Positions 49,183 to 60,544 of a stretch of 64,000 nucleotides of DNA are shown in pieces; position 1 is the first letter of the stretch; each line of letters begins with the position of its first letter. Location: NCBI GenBank assembly GCA_009760855.2, contig WPIO01000019.1, positions 1,657,001 through 1,721,000 on the forward strand, written 5' to 3'. The translations under genes and the position numbers were made by a program. The notes under the pieces were generated by a model. It was not told the origin of the DNA. It did not search any database and saw nothing but the letters and a program-made list of their open reading frames with translations. The DNA is from Cristatella mucedo (lineage: Eukaryota; Bryozoa; Phylactolaemata; Cristatellidae).

Positions 49183-52100
49183 AAGACACACTCACACCCA
49201 CACACAACCCAAACCGTTTACTAAAATAAGTTAACTTTGAAGGATATTGCGAGCATCGACGATCGTTTGACATTCACATTGTGGCTACAGACGACGATAC
49301 TGCTAATGTAAATAGTGTAGAGAATGATGAAAAAGAATGCAGTCCGTCACAGGGAATAAGCATGGGGACAAACAAAAATAGACTCTCGTAGGCCAGCTGT
49401 GCATGCTACTAAATACTGACTACATCTGTACTATGTACTCACTTGCTTGAGACGGTTTTCTGCAGTCGCATTGGCAAGATAATTCATGAAATCATTCATT
49501 TGCTGGAGGCTCGAATTAGCATAGTCCGGCGCAAAGTCAATCTTAGCGTCATCAAAGCTAATACCAGAGATGGCATGCCCCAGTGTAGTCGAGTTAATTT
49601 GTTCCTTAATCAGAAAATCGTCGGCAATAATCAAGCAGTCAATTCAATTACCGCCAGGCTTTATTTGCATTTACTTAGCACTATCTACTGACAGAAAAAT
49701 GCCACAATATTAAAAAAAAAGTTCAAATACTTTGAAAATGGAGGTCGTATAAAATGCCGTTCACACAATAAATATGCAGATATCACGCGAGGCTGCTATT
49801 AAAAAACAAACCACCCACAAAACGCTGCATAATTCTGGCTAAATTTCAGCTTACTACCAAAGAGCACGCATAACTATAGCTTTATCAATTAATGCAGCGA
49901 TTCTTTGATCAATATATTTACCTTTAAGTTAAAACCACTTACAGCAATGGGACTAACACATTTCAAGAACTTGCTATTTGAGCAGCTTATTTACACACTC
50001 CAATTCCCCCAGGACGTAAATCAACTGGGTTCAAATGTACTGGTCAATCAAATAACAGCGATTGGAGTGAATATTTGGTTCAAATCTTGTCGTAAAGACC
50101 GGCCAGGCTCCAGTGGCACACAGACAGTCGGTGAACCACATCTAGTATGATGCAGATTTCTCCTCATTATCCTTTCTCAAGTTGATGCTGTATGCTACTA
50201 CTAAGGTGCAGCATACGACACCGAGCATACCAAAGGCATCACTGCACATTTGATGCACGTTGCTGCTGCTGCTACAGCTGCTGACATTTCTGCTTACCCG
50301 AGTACTGCTGAGAACCGAGTCGAGTGCCACCACTTTACTAAGTCCAGCCGCGTAGACAGACTTGTTGTTCTTGCAGGCACTGCAAGCAATGATCATGCAA
50401 TAGCAGGACGCCGCTCGATCAAGTTCATAGCTCTCAAGTCTTAGGCAAGGACACGTCTTTGAAGGTCGGGAAATCTGGCTAAGTGAAACAAGGAGAAGGA
50501 AGGACAGGCATATGCCAAACAGTTGGCAATGCTGGCCGTCCACTCATCAGCTGCACACCGAGGCTGCAGAGTTTGCGGAGTTTCGAAGCCATCTGCACTC
50601 CTCATCTCAGCCCCGGCCAGAACAGCCCATTCAACCTTGCCACTTCGGTGGATGACGACCACAGTCAGTCTATGACATGCAGATGTCAGGAACAAGCAGT
50701 GGAAAAACCGAGCACCAACTGATAGCAGAGTTAAACACCCGCGACTCACTGATCAGCAATGCACGAAATGAATAGTGGCCGGCCACTCAAGGAAGCCCCA
50801 CCCCCAGTGCCTCGTGGGTCACGATGTTATACCAGTAAAGCCCACCGTTGGCCGGTCTGTATCGAGCAATCCTGGTGAAAGTACTCAATTATGATATGAA
50901 AGGATTTATTTCTTATTTATGCACCTGTAAGAAAGTACCCGATTGTGATATGGATTTATTTCTCTTTTATTCACTAATTACCAATTAGAGCTCCACATTC
51001 ATACACCAATGAGATAATCTTACGAACTGTGACCATATCCAGGTGCTTCATACTTCAGTTGCAATTACTATTTCTTTGACCTTTTTTTACAGGCATTTAC
51101 CCCGAAAACCGATTCGACTAGGGAAAGAGGTGGTCATTCTACCACATAAGTCTCGAGCGTCCACTTCAACAGCCAATAGCTCACGAATCCCTTGATCTCC
51201 CTTGATCCTGTACTGGTCAGCTAAGTCCTGATAGCTGCCAAACTTCATCGTGTGCCATCTACACGTTTTCTCCCAGTGCACGGGTCAGTTCAGCAAGAAT
51301 CACGGTTTGTAAGGGTAATTACCACAGGATAATATCCGGATGCAGGTTCATCAGCAGTACCTCCGGGAGAGAAAGCAATACTATGTAGGTCTGCCACTAG
51401 CCCCCAAACACTAAGCTCAGGCTTTAACATACCACACTTTGCAAATCCAACCTTCCTGTCCTGGATGACATTAAAGTAGACCATCGCATGCTGCTTTGTG
51501 CCTCATGTGGAGCAATTCTGACTATCTCACTCTCCCGGTGTGCCATTTCACAGGCATCCACTGTCAGCCTCTTCAGGACTGCAAGCACACAATTGTGTCG
51601 CCACGTGTATATGCCACACGACTCCCTGACGCCTCAAAGAAGTGCTCTAAAAGATTCGACTGCACAACATGTCACACTCCTGTCGTCTTTATGTAGTTGC
51701 CACCACCTGATCGAATTTCAAGGTGTTGGCAACTGGTCACATGTAGCCCAAAGCAGGAGCACGCCTCATGCAATCAGCTCGATTCATACGACCTTGACTG
51801 TGTAAGCCAACCCCCAAGTTGTCCGTAGTTAGCAGCCCTACCCTGCCTGCCATGAAGAGGTTGCCCTAAAGAGAGATCTTTCATCGCCAGGCGAGATCCA
51901 AGCTCCTCTAAACTGAAGTTTTGAGGCTACATTTCCTCTCAGACCACAGATGCCGGCAAAGGTTACTGTCCCATGAATCTCACAGCATTTCCTGCATCCT
52001 AACCTTTCCAACTTTGCACTCCTAAACGAGTTAGTGAAACATAACTTGAAAGATGCTGCATGCAGCAAATTCCAGTCGAAGCTCCTCAGTATACATAGCC

Positions 52101-55100
52101 ATTCTCGGGTGGGGTTGGCTCACTGTCGGCTCGATTCCTCCACCGAGCTCAGCGGGTGTCATAAATAAAGACGCGCCATCTTAATCAGGGTAGCAGGCCA
52201 AACAGGTAGCATATCCATCTTAATTTCCCTGGTGGACCACACTTTTCGATGGCTGTAGTCCTACTCCAAGCTTGTATGTTAATCTCTCTCACTGAAACCT
52301 GCCAACTAGAGGAACCCGAGTACCATCTCCCAAGGTTTTACCTCGGCAGTTTACTTATACACAGTCGTATGCAGTCCTCCAAACACAGAGCATGTTTTCA
52401 CCAATCTGCCCCTTTCCAAAGTCAACCAGCAGCTTCTTCCGGATTTAAAAACCACATGACACTACTGAAATGACTTCCAAATGCTTTCATGCACTACCTA
52501 CCTAGGTGGTAGAGGAGAAGATAGTAATGTTCTTAAAGACTGCCCATATTGGTAGTAAGTTCTAATTTTCAGCTATGAACATCCCAGAAACTACAGGTGC
52601 TACATTACAGAGAACCATTTCTATGACAAGTACAAATACCAAGGTGACATATCACTGAGGCAATACCAAACTTGAAGGGCTGCCCAGCAGCTGAGAATTG
52701 GCGATTAGCAAAGCTAATTTGGTACTTAACTTACAGACATGACCGCCCCGGTGAGAAGTCGTCCTATATTTATTATTTTTCGTACATAATTTTGCTTCTA
52801 TGTGCAAGAAATCGTACCTTTCTCGTTATGGGTTATTTCAACATTCCTTTCGACTTGTGCTAAAATTTGTGCACTGGCTCATTTTCACTTGTGGCGTATG
52901 TGCACGACCACATTCACAACAAAGGACACACTCGATCAGATATTGTCCCATGATTGTACGATATCGTCTCCTGTTATTACCGAATTCTGCACATCTGGCC
53001 ACATGCGGATCTCATTCAGTCTGCAATTTGTGCGCTCATCCACATCAGGAATCATCTGTGAATGGCAAAACCTTAAGATCCTTGATATTAATGCTGTCCG
53101 TATGACAAGTTCTTTCACACCCGTGCTGCTCAATCACCCTTCCAACCTTTCCTTACTGGTAGAATGCTGCTACCATATGACACTAGCCGATGCTCTTGAC
53201 TAGTTTGTACCTCTGACTAAGCACACCATGTTCCCTTGCCGAGATGACCCTCGATTTACCGAAGACATTCAACTAGCCAGGTCGAGCTTGAGAAAGCACA
53301 CACAAGATTCGTACTGACTGTCCATCGACAGGCATTCAAGAACTACTGTAGATCATACCAAAACTATCCTGGCAAAAGCCCACGTCTGGCTTCTATAAAA
53401 GCATTGTGAATCACAGATGCACAATACAAACATGCTCTTGTCTACCATTAGTTATTTTCTTAATCGCTCCCAGGATAGCTCCTTACCTAGTTATCCTAAG
53501 GTGATCTAGCACATTGCTTCTATTGCTTCTTGTCAGAAAGACAGGTAAGATAAGAAGGTTCATCCTTAAGGTAATCACATCCTCACCGGACTCTTCTCAC
53601 TCAATTACATATTCCCACAAGACACTATTCCCATATGAGATTACTCACTGGCTTTTCTCCCCCGATTTATTGCCGAACCTTAACGTCCGCAGTCAAGACT
53701 GCAACGACTGACCTCATAATAAAATTTACTATTCGGTCGATGAAGACTACTAGCCCTCAAGACCCTATTCTCATCTGGTACTTGTGCAATACTTAGATCT
53801 TCTGCTGTCATGCATAATTATCATATATATATATACATATATATATATATATCCTTAGCCTTGGGTATTCTCCCTGCATCTCTCACAAAGGCTGTTAGAC
53901 CATTAATTATGAAAGCAAAACTAGACCGAGAGAGCTTCTTCCTGCAACTTCCACCCCGTCTCCCTACTGCCGTTCCTATCAAAGACACATGAAAAAAGTT
54001 GTGGCAGACCAGCTGTACTCTTATAGTGAAACAGCAAACCTAGGAAGAAAGTTCATGTCTAGCTTTTAGAGCTAAAACACCACCGAGTCAGCATTGTGTC
54101 GGGCATATAAATACCTTCTTAGGGAATGCAAGCCTAGGTAAAGTCTCTCTGCTTGATCTTTCGGCAGCATGTGATACTATTGATCCCCAAGCCCTAAGGA
54201 GCACCTTTCATCTCGCCTGGGCATTACTGGCACTGCACTGCAATAGTTTAGATCCTATCTCGGTGGATACCCCAGATATCGAGGCCAACAGAACCACTAA
54301 AGCACGGGGTACCACAGGGCTCGTGCTTGGTCCCATTCTTTTCACAATGTATACTCTCCCTCTTGCCGATGTTATGGCTAAGCAAAATCTAGGCTTTCAC
54401 CCATATGTCTACGACACACAGCTGTACCTATACTTTGATCCTTCCCAGTCTTCCAGCACACCAAACTCGCATAGCTCACTTGCTGCACGTATTACTTACA
54501 TACGTACATGAATAGCAGCAAACTGTCTCAAAATGAAATGACGACAAAACAAACTTACTAGTTACGGGAAAACTTAGTTTGACTCAGAAATGGTAAAGGC
54601 TAATGCTGAAAATTAGCTCTGCTAGCATATCTTCTGTAGAATCTGCACGAAATCTAGGTGTGTCCTGTTCTAAAGAAACGCTTCACTAGACGACCACATC
54701 AGCTCCACAGTCAAGTCTGCCTACTTCAACTACGTAAAATCGCAAAGATTCTAGATGCCATTTCCAAAATTCTTATAAGATTCTCCTCAGTAGATTCTTT
54801 AATCCCTTTCGATAACCTGGCTTTACTTGCCTCCAACATCCATTTGAAAAGCACAAGAAGAATTTTTAGTTAAGTAAGCTATATTTTGGCACTTTGTTTG
54901 ACCTAATCTTACGGTAAGGCTCACCTGTGGTTTGCTTCCTTGTCTGAGTCGTCATATAATGGGGTCGTTAAATAGGGTTTCTTCCGCAAGGGCCACAAGG
55001 GTTGCATACCAAGGATCTCATCCGAGGCATTTTCAGCTGAACGTGTAGCTTTCCACCTACTCGACCTCGGTTCGCCAGATGCATAGGCTTCTGGGTTCCA

Positions 55101-56752
55101 GTCGTGGGAGGCCCAAAACACCCCAGACGGACAGCATACAGTGCTCTCGGAAAGTTGGCCATTTGTCTAAACAAGACTCATTGCAAAGCAGCAAGCCGTT
55201 GGGTCGAATAGAAAGCGGAGATTTTCCTAGTTATCTTTACCGCTCATTGGAGGCCATTGAATCCAACAATATCCCCATAGGGGAGTTCTTCAGAAGAATA
55301 ATTGCTGACGAGGTACGTGTGGTTTAGGCATTGAGCACACACGCTCACATACACGGCAAGCGAGTGGTGCTGATTGAAAATATTAAGATTGCACTCACAA
55401 GAAACTGATAAGAAAGCATACTATGACCAGTAGCAAGACCGATGTGTCAGGCAAGCGTGCAATGCCACGTAGGGTTGCAGAGGCAGCACATCCTGCCAGA
55501 AGTTGCCAGTATTGGCACCTCAAGCGTATTGTGCAACTTATGATGCCATGCAAAAGCACTGTAACATGTGATGGGCAAGATATCACTGAGCCATCACATC
55601 TGCTTAAAAACCGAGGTGCAATTGCAGTGACTACAGCCAGTTAAAATATCCAAAACAATATGCGTCTCGCGTGAAGTGTCTGTGTGACCGACGAGTTTTA
55701 CCTTTTTGATCACTTCATTCACCCCTTGCACTGAAAACAATGTCAATGCCACAGTGTTGCATCTGCTATGGATGAGAGCTTTGACATCACTTCCACTACT
55801 AGCGAGAGAAGAATGCTAACACGATGGCTCTTGTTGAGCAGAAGCTGAAAGACCGCTAACTACACATACAAGCCAAGAATCATAAGAGGGTTAGCAAAGC
55901 TATAAAAAAAAACTGTTACCAATACTCACATGAAGGCTTCTGTTATATCAGACAGGTTCAGGCTGAGTTGGCCGAAGTGCATTTGCAGGAGCTGAAAGAA
56001 AACCAACTTTTACTTGGTGATGCTTAAGAAAACAAGATGTCAATCAAGATTTATTCCAAAACTATGGGATATATTTAATCAAGTGCGATAGTAACCTTAT
56101 GTAAAATCAGTAGCCAAAACCGGGATCGATACTCTCACCACTATAGCTCGTTATATTCAGCATTTTCTTGGTAATCAGCCAATGCTTCTTCGTGTATGTA
56201 AGTGAATTACAATCATTACAGGTTCCAGAAGATACCTGAGAGTAGACAGCATGTTTTATTACCGAAGAAATGGAGGGACCAAGAACAGGTATAGATGCCA
56301 CGGCTATTCTCCACTTAAAATGCAAAGTAAGGCACAGTCAGGATTCTGGCAGGGGCTTAAATTCCTTTTATTTTAAGAATTTATCATTTTACAATGCATT
56401 GTTTAAGTTGCTAGTTCAATTCTTAAAACATATTGGGAGAGCTGGAGCCACCGGCCCGGAAGGATCTCTCTACATCATAGACTTACAAACTATCATCTCG
56501 CAAGATGCTGACAAACATCCGACCTACGATTAGAGATCAGCATATAGCACTCACTTGTTCCTACTGCAGTCCCTTGCTATAGCAATCAGAAAGAAATGGC
56601 TGAATCTTAAAATCCTTAGTCGACTTGCTGCGGTTAATACCCCCAAGCTCGGCTCTGTTTAGCAGCTTACAGATCCATTTTTCTAATTTTAAAAGCCACT
56701 CTCCGACCTCTATCAGAGATTCTAGAAGCCTTTACAGCCCATGCCGAGATTA

Positions 56753-56804
<52 letters not shown>

Positions 56805-59229
56805 AGAGAGGGAGAGAAAGATTTAGAACTAAAGCACTAAAGGGGAGCCATGAGGAACGCCTGCTTACACCCAAAGGCAACCGACTAAAATATGCAGCTG
56901 ATCATCAAAGTAGCAGCACCGTCGCAGCATACCTCGTTAGCACTCTCCTCCATATACACATTCGAAGTTAGTCTAAAAAAAGATAGTGGCCCTCACCGAA
57001 AGAAGACCTCTTGACTCTACATGCCAAACAAGTGGCGACCACATGGGCTTGTCAGCACCTCTAAAAAGTGGTGATACACCATCGTGGAGGGTCTAAATCT
57101 CTAGGCCGAAGGAACGTAACCAGGATGCCTCTTTAAATATTATCTTTAATAATGGAGCCTGGAACCTCTCGTACTGAGAGCTGCATGCTGCAACCGGAAG
57201 GCCACCTGCTTGACAGGCCTATGTGGCCCCATCTAAAATAGGCTCCCTCTGAAGAGACACGTTGACCAGCTAAAGCACTCGTCAAAGTAGGCATTGCCAA
57301 TTCTTAAGCAATCTAGCCGGGCTTGCAGTGCAAGCAAGAATATACTCACTCTGTCCTGAGGAATTCGGCTCTCGGGTTCATCCACGGCCAAGCACACAAT
57401 CTTGGCCGTGCTTACGAGAAAGAGGATCGTGGTCAGCACCATCAGCAGCCAGGAGAGCAGCACGTACAATCCAAAAACACTGCAAGCAAATACCGTGCTC
57501 GCACCTGCCATGGCAATTCGTCACTGGGTCTCCCATCAGCAGGTGATCTATTCGCATTCACCGCTCAGTAGGCTGATGAAAATACTACTTCGAAAGCACA
57601 AGATCAGCTGACTGGCAGCCTTATTTAAATAGCACTAGACGAGCCTCAGTAGATATCACACCCCCAATGGTTACAACGGGCAGTAAAGTATTGCCTGCCG
57701 TAGGAATCGAGCCAGCGACCTGGATCACATAGTTCGACCTCAAGGCTTAAGCATAGATGCACACCGTGGACACGGGTCTGCAGGAGCACTCTCACAGAGA
57801 GAGAGACTCCCACATTGCAGTGTGAGGCACCGAGCTTGTGAGGATTTAAACATATTCATCTCAAGATACAAGAGCGATTATCTCGAGGGTTAGTACCACG
57901 AGAAGCGACGATGGATGGTTTGAGCAAGGACCTGGTCACGGGGAACGGCTATGAGAATGGATTATGTCGCCAATGCCGATCGTAATGATGACGGTGATGA
58001 GCTCTCGACCACATTGATATTAATGACAATCATGCGAGCCTGACAGTGGCGGCTACTCACGCGAGCAGCAGCCGTGCTCCAATCCCCTTGTTGCACGATG
58101 AGGCTTCAAAGCCGGGCCGGCTACCACAGACGCCGAAGCACAATCCCAAATAGTTCAGGAGCACAAGCAAAACAAAGAAGCTGCCAATGGCAATCCCGGT
58201 ATAACGTCTGCAAAAACCGTGAGCAAGAAAAGTAGAATAGATAAAACGACCCCGACAACACACAAGACTGAAATGCATTTGACAACCAATGCAAGCATGC
58301 TTTAACTGAGAAGGAGACAGTAGTGTGCCTAGTCGAAAAGGCTTCAAGATAACATGGAGCCGTGACGGTCATCAACCAAAACTTCTAAACTGCACACGAC
58401 TGAGGCACAATAAAAACAAAAATGCATACATGGATAGATAAATAAAAAAACTGGACTATATAGTCCAGTCTATGCTTGTGAATTACTTGTTGCACATGCA
58501 ACATTTAGGCAACATTCCCTGTATGTCGAATCCGTGTACGTCAGTCACTATTGGATGCACACGAGGGTTGGACATGCTACCTCAGTTAAACACTGAGTTA
58601 TTGTGCTGAGGTACCCAACTAAACGACAGCTAATAGATTCCTATTCAAATATACAAACAGATTCATCACCTAATGAGATGTTTAACTGGATGAAGTAAGG
58701 AACAAGCAATTACTGTGCACCGCGTTGGAGGCAGAGCCAAAGCTAAGCATTGTTGACAGGCAGCAGAGCTGCCGCTAACATACAGGAGTGACACAGGAGT
58801 CCTACAGTCCATGCCCAAGTGCAATTACATGTACTGACATATACACCATCCACAACAGGAACTTGGGCTCACATCTATGGAGTAGCTTGAGAGAAACATT
58901 GCAATAAACCACTAGCTATTGCCGAATCGGTAATTACATGAGCCAAGGCTGATAAAGCACGTGAGTGGGTCATTTACAAACGTCAAGCTACAATCACTAT
59001 CGGTACAAAGGACTCCAAACTTACACATAGTCCGAATACTTTACAGCATTATTTTTGACATCTGGGGAATTGAGAGTTGGCAAAAAGCCAAGTACCTAAA
59101 ACGTTTAAGAAAATGACAAAGACGAAGCTCGACGTGCATCAATGCTGCAATAAGAGGAAGGCATTACACTATGCTCTCGCATGCGTGCTTTATGCAATGC
59201 TTTAGCAAGTCCAGCAATGATAGATGCTC
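45726..59229 (-). CDS. Prominin (CD133 family) gene, C-terminal two thirds; carries an in-frame stop
   Basis: Prominins are five-pass, cholesterol-binding glycoproteins of plasma-membrane protrusions. Exons on the minus strand: 59170-59229, 59025-59095, 58061-58207, 57350-57479, 56555-56707, 55930-55991, 55702-55730, 49443-49604, 48796-48855, 48598-48666, 47371-47421, 47192-47266, 46650-46718, 45982-46068, 45726-45866. They encode the end of extracellular domain 2, TM3 with NYLGLCFGVCG, TM4, extracellular domain 3 with many N-x-S/T sequons, the motif VACTEALNPL, TM5 and a short tail. Most joins are phase 0 with good splice sites. Oddities are a TAG inside exon 56555-56707, a phase conflict between 55930 and 55730, two GC donors, and no recognised exons for TM1, TM2 and most of domain 2. 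The family call is firm; whether the locus is functional is open. Confidence 0.85.
45982..46068 (-). CDS. Prominin exon before TM5
   Basis: Acceptor attttag and donor gtaaga. It reads IKNGSSCLPIYQQVQSMANV then ACTEALNPL. The paired cysteines and the C...(D/E)-x-LNPL pattern just before TM5 are conserved in prominins. Confidence 0.93.
46650..46718 (-). CDS. Prominin exon, extracellular domain 3
   Basis: Acceptor gctttttag and donor gtaggg. It reads AISEVADRIMSIIDQEIDEL then QNE, phase 0. Its last bases and the donor are duplicated about 31 bases further on in gene direction (see findings). Confidence 0.88.
47192..47266 (-). CDS. Prominin exon, extracellular domain 3
   Basis: Acceptor gtgtttcag and donor gtaact. 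It reads GRLRNLTYLVANFRDRINVT then AVIQE, matching the family segment ending in NTSSVI-x-E. Two sequons, phase 0. Confidence 0.9.
47371..47421 (-). CDS. Prominin exon, extracellular domain 3
   Basis: Acceptor ctttctttcag and donor gtaagt. It reads THLNSSLGDLQRQQSIV, phase 0 at both ends, with an N-S-S sequon. It is predicted helical, like the corresponding family segment. Confidence 0.88.
47580..47800 (-). mobile_element. Diverged LINE/SINE 3' tail in a prominin intron
   Basis: Weak match to the shared 3' tail (gcctagacactttacatata) with some 3' UTR-like sequence. Confidence 0.35.
47834..48041. repeat. 18-bp minisatellite, about 12 copies
   Basis: Diverged tandem copies of an 18-bp unit of the type ATAGAAATAAGAGACGGC. 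Because 18 is divisible by three, one + frame and one - frame stay open through most of it. It lies in a prominin intron (47422-48597), so it is non-coding there. Confidence 0.92.
48225..48282. repeat. (GA)n microsatellite
   Basis: GA run in the same prominin intron; CT in the gene's sense strand. Confidence 0.96.
48598..48666 (-). CDS. Prominin exon, probable second GC donor
   Basis: Acceptor tttgtcag, reading YPSQAYELKLIIAQVIDNMV then NVS, followed by gcaagt. Only the GC donor keeps phase 0 with the next exon; the GT four bases further on does not. Confidence 0.8.
48796..48855 (-). CDS. Prominin exon with GC donor
   Basis: Acceptor gtattag, reading FMDQLGESNLTQVAQQIAPE, followed by GAG then gcaagt. 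This is a GC-AG intron with the otherwise strong donor consensus typical of that class. Phase 0 at both ends; one N-L-T sequon. Confidence 0.82.
49067..49205. repeat. (CA)n microsatellite
   Basis: CA-rich tract with CAGA and CATAGA interruptions and a repeated tcaagacaca motif, in the prominin intron 48856-49442. Confidence 0.93.
49443..49604 (-). CDS. Prominin exon, extracellular domain 3
   Basis: Acceptor tctgattaag and donor gtgagt. It encodes 54 residues including EQINSTTLGHAISGISFDDA and SSLQQMNDFMNYLANATAEN. It has the family's central GI(D/S) motif and N-S-T, N-S-S and N-A-T sequons. Phase 0 at both ends. Confidence 0.88.
49605..52659. other. Prominin intron sequence without recognised features
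   Basis: Lies between prominin exons 49443-49604 and 55702-55730. No repeat or exon was recognised with confidence; additional prominin exons could hide here. Confidence 0.4.
52860..54860 (+). mobile_element. L2/CR1-like LINE, endonuclease end through RT, in a prominin intron
   Basis: The widest-coverage copy: endonuclease C-terminus (TKDTLDQILSHDCTISSPVI), linker, RT start near 54070-54240, YTLPLADVMAKQNLGFHPYV and DTQLYLYFDPSQSSSTPNSH, ending near 54840 without the 3' tail. Many stops. It lies antisense to the host gene. Confidence 0.85.
53820..53854. repeat. (TA)n microsatellite within a LINE
   Basis: atatatat run with one atacat interruption, in the LINE at 52860-54860. Confidence 0.9.
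55702..55730 (-). CDS. Candidate short prominin exon
   Basis: A 29-nt segment with acceptor ttgttttcag and donor gtaaaa. Only the frame QGVNEVIKK is open and it ends in phase 0, as the next exon requires. At its 5' side it needs one base from upstream, but the previous exon leaves two, so either a further exon is unseen, this one is false, or the gene is broken here. Confidence 0.4.
55930..55991 (-). CDS. Prominin exon, extracellular domain 3
   Basis: Acceptor tttctttcag and donor gtgagt. It reads LLQMHFGQLSLNLSDITEAF and two bases, matching the family TLHLQNSFNISE segment including the N-x-S sequon. The phase at its end does not fit the next candidate exon. Confidence 0.85.
56555..56707 (-). 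CDS. Prominin exon with in-frame TAG
   Basis: The open frame VGEWLLKLEKWICKLLNRAE..., then IQPFLSDCYSKGLQ, a TAG at 56563-56561, Glu, Gln and donor gtgagt. It aligns with the family stretch EDWEYYLSGKLF...VYSDCKKN. Both neighbouring exons require phase 0, which this exon supplies only if the TAG is read through. The acceptor (gatagag) is weak, and the left boundary is uncertain by a few codons. A (GA)n tract ends 48 bases upstream in gene direction. Confidence 0.65.
56755..56818. repeat. (GA)n microsatellite close to a prominin acceptor
   Basis: GA run of about 44 bp followed by GAAA/GGGA. Its nearest end is 48 bases from the presumed acceptor of exon 56555-56707, where it reads as CT and could serve as a pyrimidine tract. 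Confidence 0.95.
57350..57479 (-). CDS. Prominin exon, TM4
   Basis: Acceptor gcttgcag completes an Ala codon from the previous exon. It encodes VFGLYVLLSWLLMVLTTILF then LVSTAKIVCLAVDEP. This is TM4 and the conserved Cys at the start of extracellular domain 3. Donor gtgagt, phase 0. Confidence 0.95.
57620..57760 (-). mobile_element. Diverged tRNA-SINE upstream of a prominin exon
   Basis: Body ggcagccttatttaaatagc and B-box-like ggaatcgagccagcgacc in minus orientation. Confidence 0.45.
58061..58207 (-). CDS. Prominin exon, TM3 and following Cys-rich loop
   Basis: Acceptor ttttgcag and donor gtgagt. It encodes a 17-residue hydrophobic span ending LLNYLGLCFGVCGSR, then CNKGIGARLLL. The YLGLLCGVCG motif is a prominin hallmark. 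Confidence 0.95.
59025..59095 (-). CDS. Prominin exon preceding TM3
   Basis: Acceptor cgttttag and donor gtaagt. It reads VLGFLPTLNSPDVKNNAVKY then SDY and two bases of a Val codon, matching the family pattern LPTLEEYDSYW before TM3. The phase fits the next exon exactly. Confidence 0.85.
59170..59229 (-). CDS. Prominin exon, late extracellular domain 2
   Basis: Acceptor ctgaacag and a weak donor gtgtaa. It reads EHLSLLDLLKHCIKHACESI in phase 0, aligning with the family segment LPIQDILSAF...YI just before TM3. The protein similarity is modest, so this is less certain than the following exons. Confidence 0.5.
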
Positions 59230-59879
59230 CTGTTCAGAGAGCATTCTAGCATCATGGCTGCACACCAACTATAAAATGTTTGCATAATCACAGCTGTTGC
59301 TATGGCTGCTGTAACGAGCAATTACTAGCAGAACAAGATTAGGCTTCAGCACGTACATTTAACTTTCCCCGAGTCCTTTATTCATCAAAGTGCTGTTTTT
59401 GGGAATCCCATAACAACACCCATGCCAAAGTCTTAGCTTCACTGCTGGTCAGAGGTCAGATACAGTGAATGTCGTCATTTCTCCACAATGATCAGCTTTG
59501 GTCTATATTAAAGATTTACAAAGATTTGAAATGATGAAAAAGAAAAGCCGACAGGAATCCAACATCAGGGAAAAACGATGCACCTCAAAGTAAGTAGAAG
59601 AGAAAACAGGCTAGCCAGAGTAATGTGCTATACAATAAAGCTGACCTTAGTATTACCGATAATTTGGCTCGATCACAGACAGCGTGTCCATATTGGTGTG
59701 GATACACTACAGGATTAACATTCTCCGTGTATGCTCTTGACAAAATGGGTCAACTGAACCCAAGAGCAATTATTTAAAAATACAGACCAACTGCAATTGT
59801 TTAAAAATACAGACCAACGTCTGACGTCGGGTCTGAACGACGAATATTGCCTCGAGCGGAAATGATTTAGGCAAACTCA

Positions 59880-59935
59880 GGAGCATCGGTCCAGTGCTCG
59901 AACCGACTGAGCTACCAAGTCTACTCTTCCTAAAG
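59880..59935 (-). mobile_element. tRNA-like SINE head fragment
   Basis: Minus strand reads cttggtagctcagtcggttc and gagcactgg, a tRNA A-box arrangement. It lacks a full cloverleaf, so it is a SINE or pseudo-tRNA, not a tRNA gene. Confidence 0.45.
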
Positions 59936-60271
59936 CATTCAATAAAGGGCTATAACCCTCGGGTTTAAACTGTTGCACGTGATAGAGCCAAATCTCGATG
60001 TTATGTGCAAATGAAAGTATGCTTATAACTGCTAATTTTGGTACCAGTACAGCCATTGAGCCTGCCGTGGTCGGCCACCACAGAGTGTACACTCGACAGG
60101 ACTAACGTGTGGGTGGGTGGGAGGTGCTGCTTGCCGACCTGGTGTCCAAAACAAATATCGTGAACTGCCAAGTGTTTCACGTCCGTCCATCACAGCTACA
60201 CACGAGATCTTCGATGAGGCAGTAAAACAGCACAGCAGCTGCAGAGAGCAACTACTGATCGGTGTTGAAGG

Positions 60272-60391
60272 ACTTGACATCGAGCTCCACGCTTAATTTA
60301 GTGACACGGCAGACTGAGTGTATATGCTTGTACTTGACATCGAGCTCCACGCTTAAGTTAGTGACATGGCAGACTGAGTGTATATGCTTGT
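60272..60391. repeat. 60-bp tandem duplication
   Basis: Two adjacent 60-bp copies beginning acttgacatcgagctccacg, differing at only a few positions; a recent duplication. Confidence 0.92.
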
Positions 60392-60544
60392 CGGCGGTTC
60401 CAGCTGTCACCGGGTTGCTGGCTCCGAGGAAATGTTAGTCTTAACCATCTACACCCATGCTTCCCACCTGTCATACAGCTCAAAGGACCTAACAGCCAGT
60501 TAGACTTGAGCACCTGCACTGTTGCATGAGGCAAAATGCACTAA

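Noticed and set aside
56107-56325. Possible prominin exon between TM4 and the next exon
   Set aside because: A splice-bounded reading exists but it ends in phase 1, incompatible with the exon at 55930; the segment at 56555-56707 fits the family and phases better.
59657-59706. Possible further prominin exon with good splice sites
   Set aside because: The frame that looks most protein-like (CIHTNMDTLSVIEPNYR) ends in the wrong phase for the next exon, and the in-phase frame does not resemble the family.
59880-59935. Possible tRNA gene
   Set aside because: An A-box-like sequence is present but no complete cloverleaf or acceptor-stem pairing; better explained as a SINE head.
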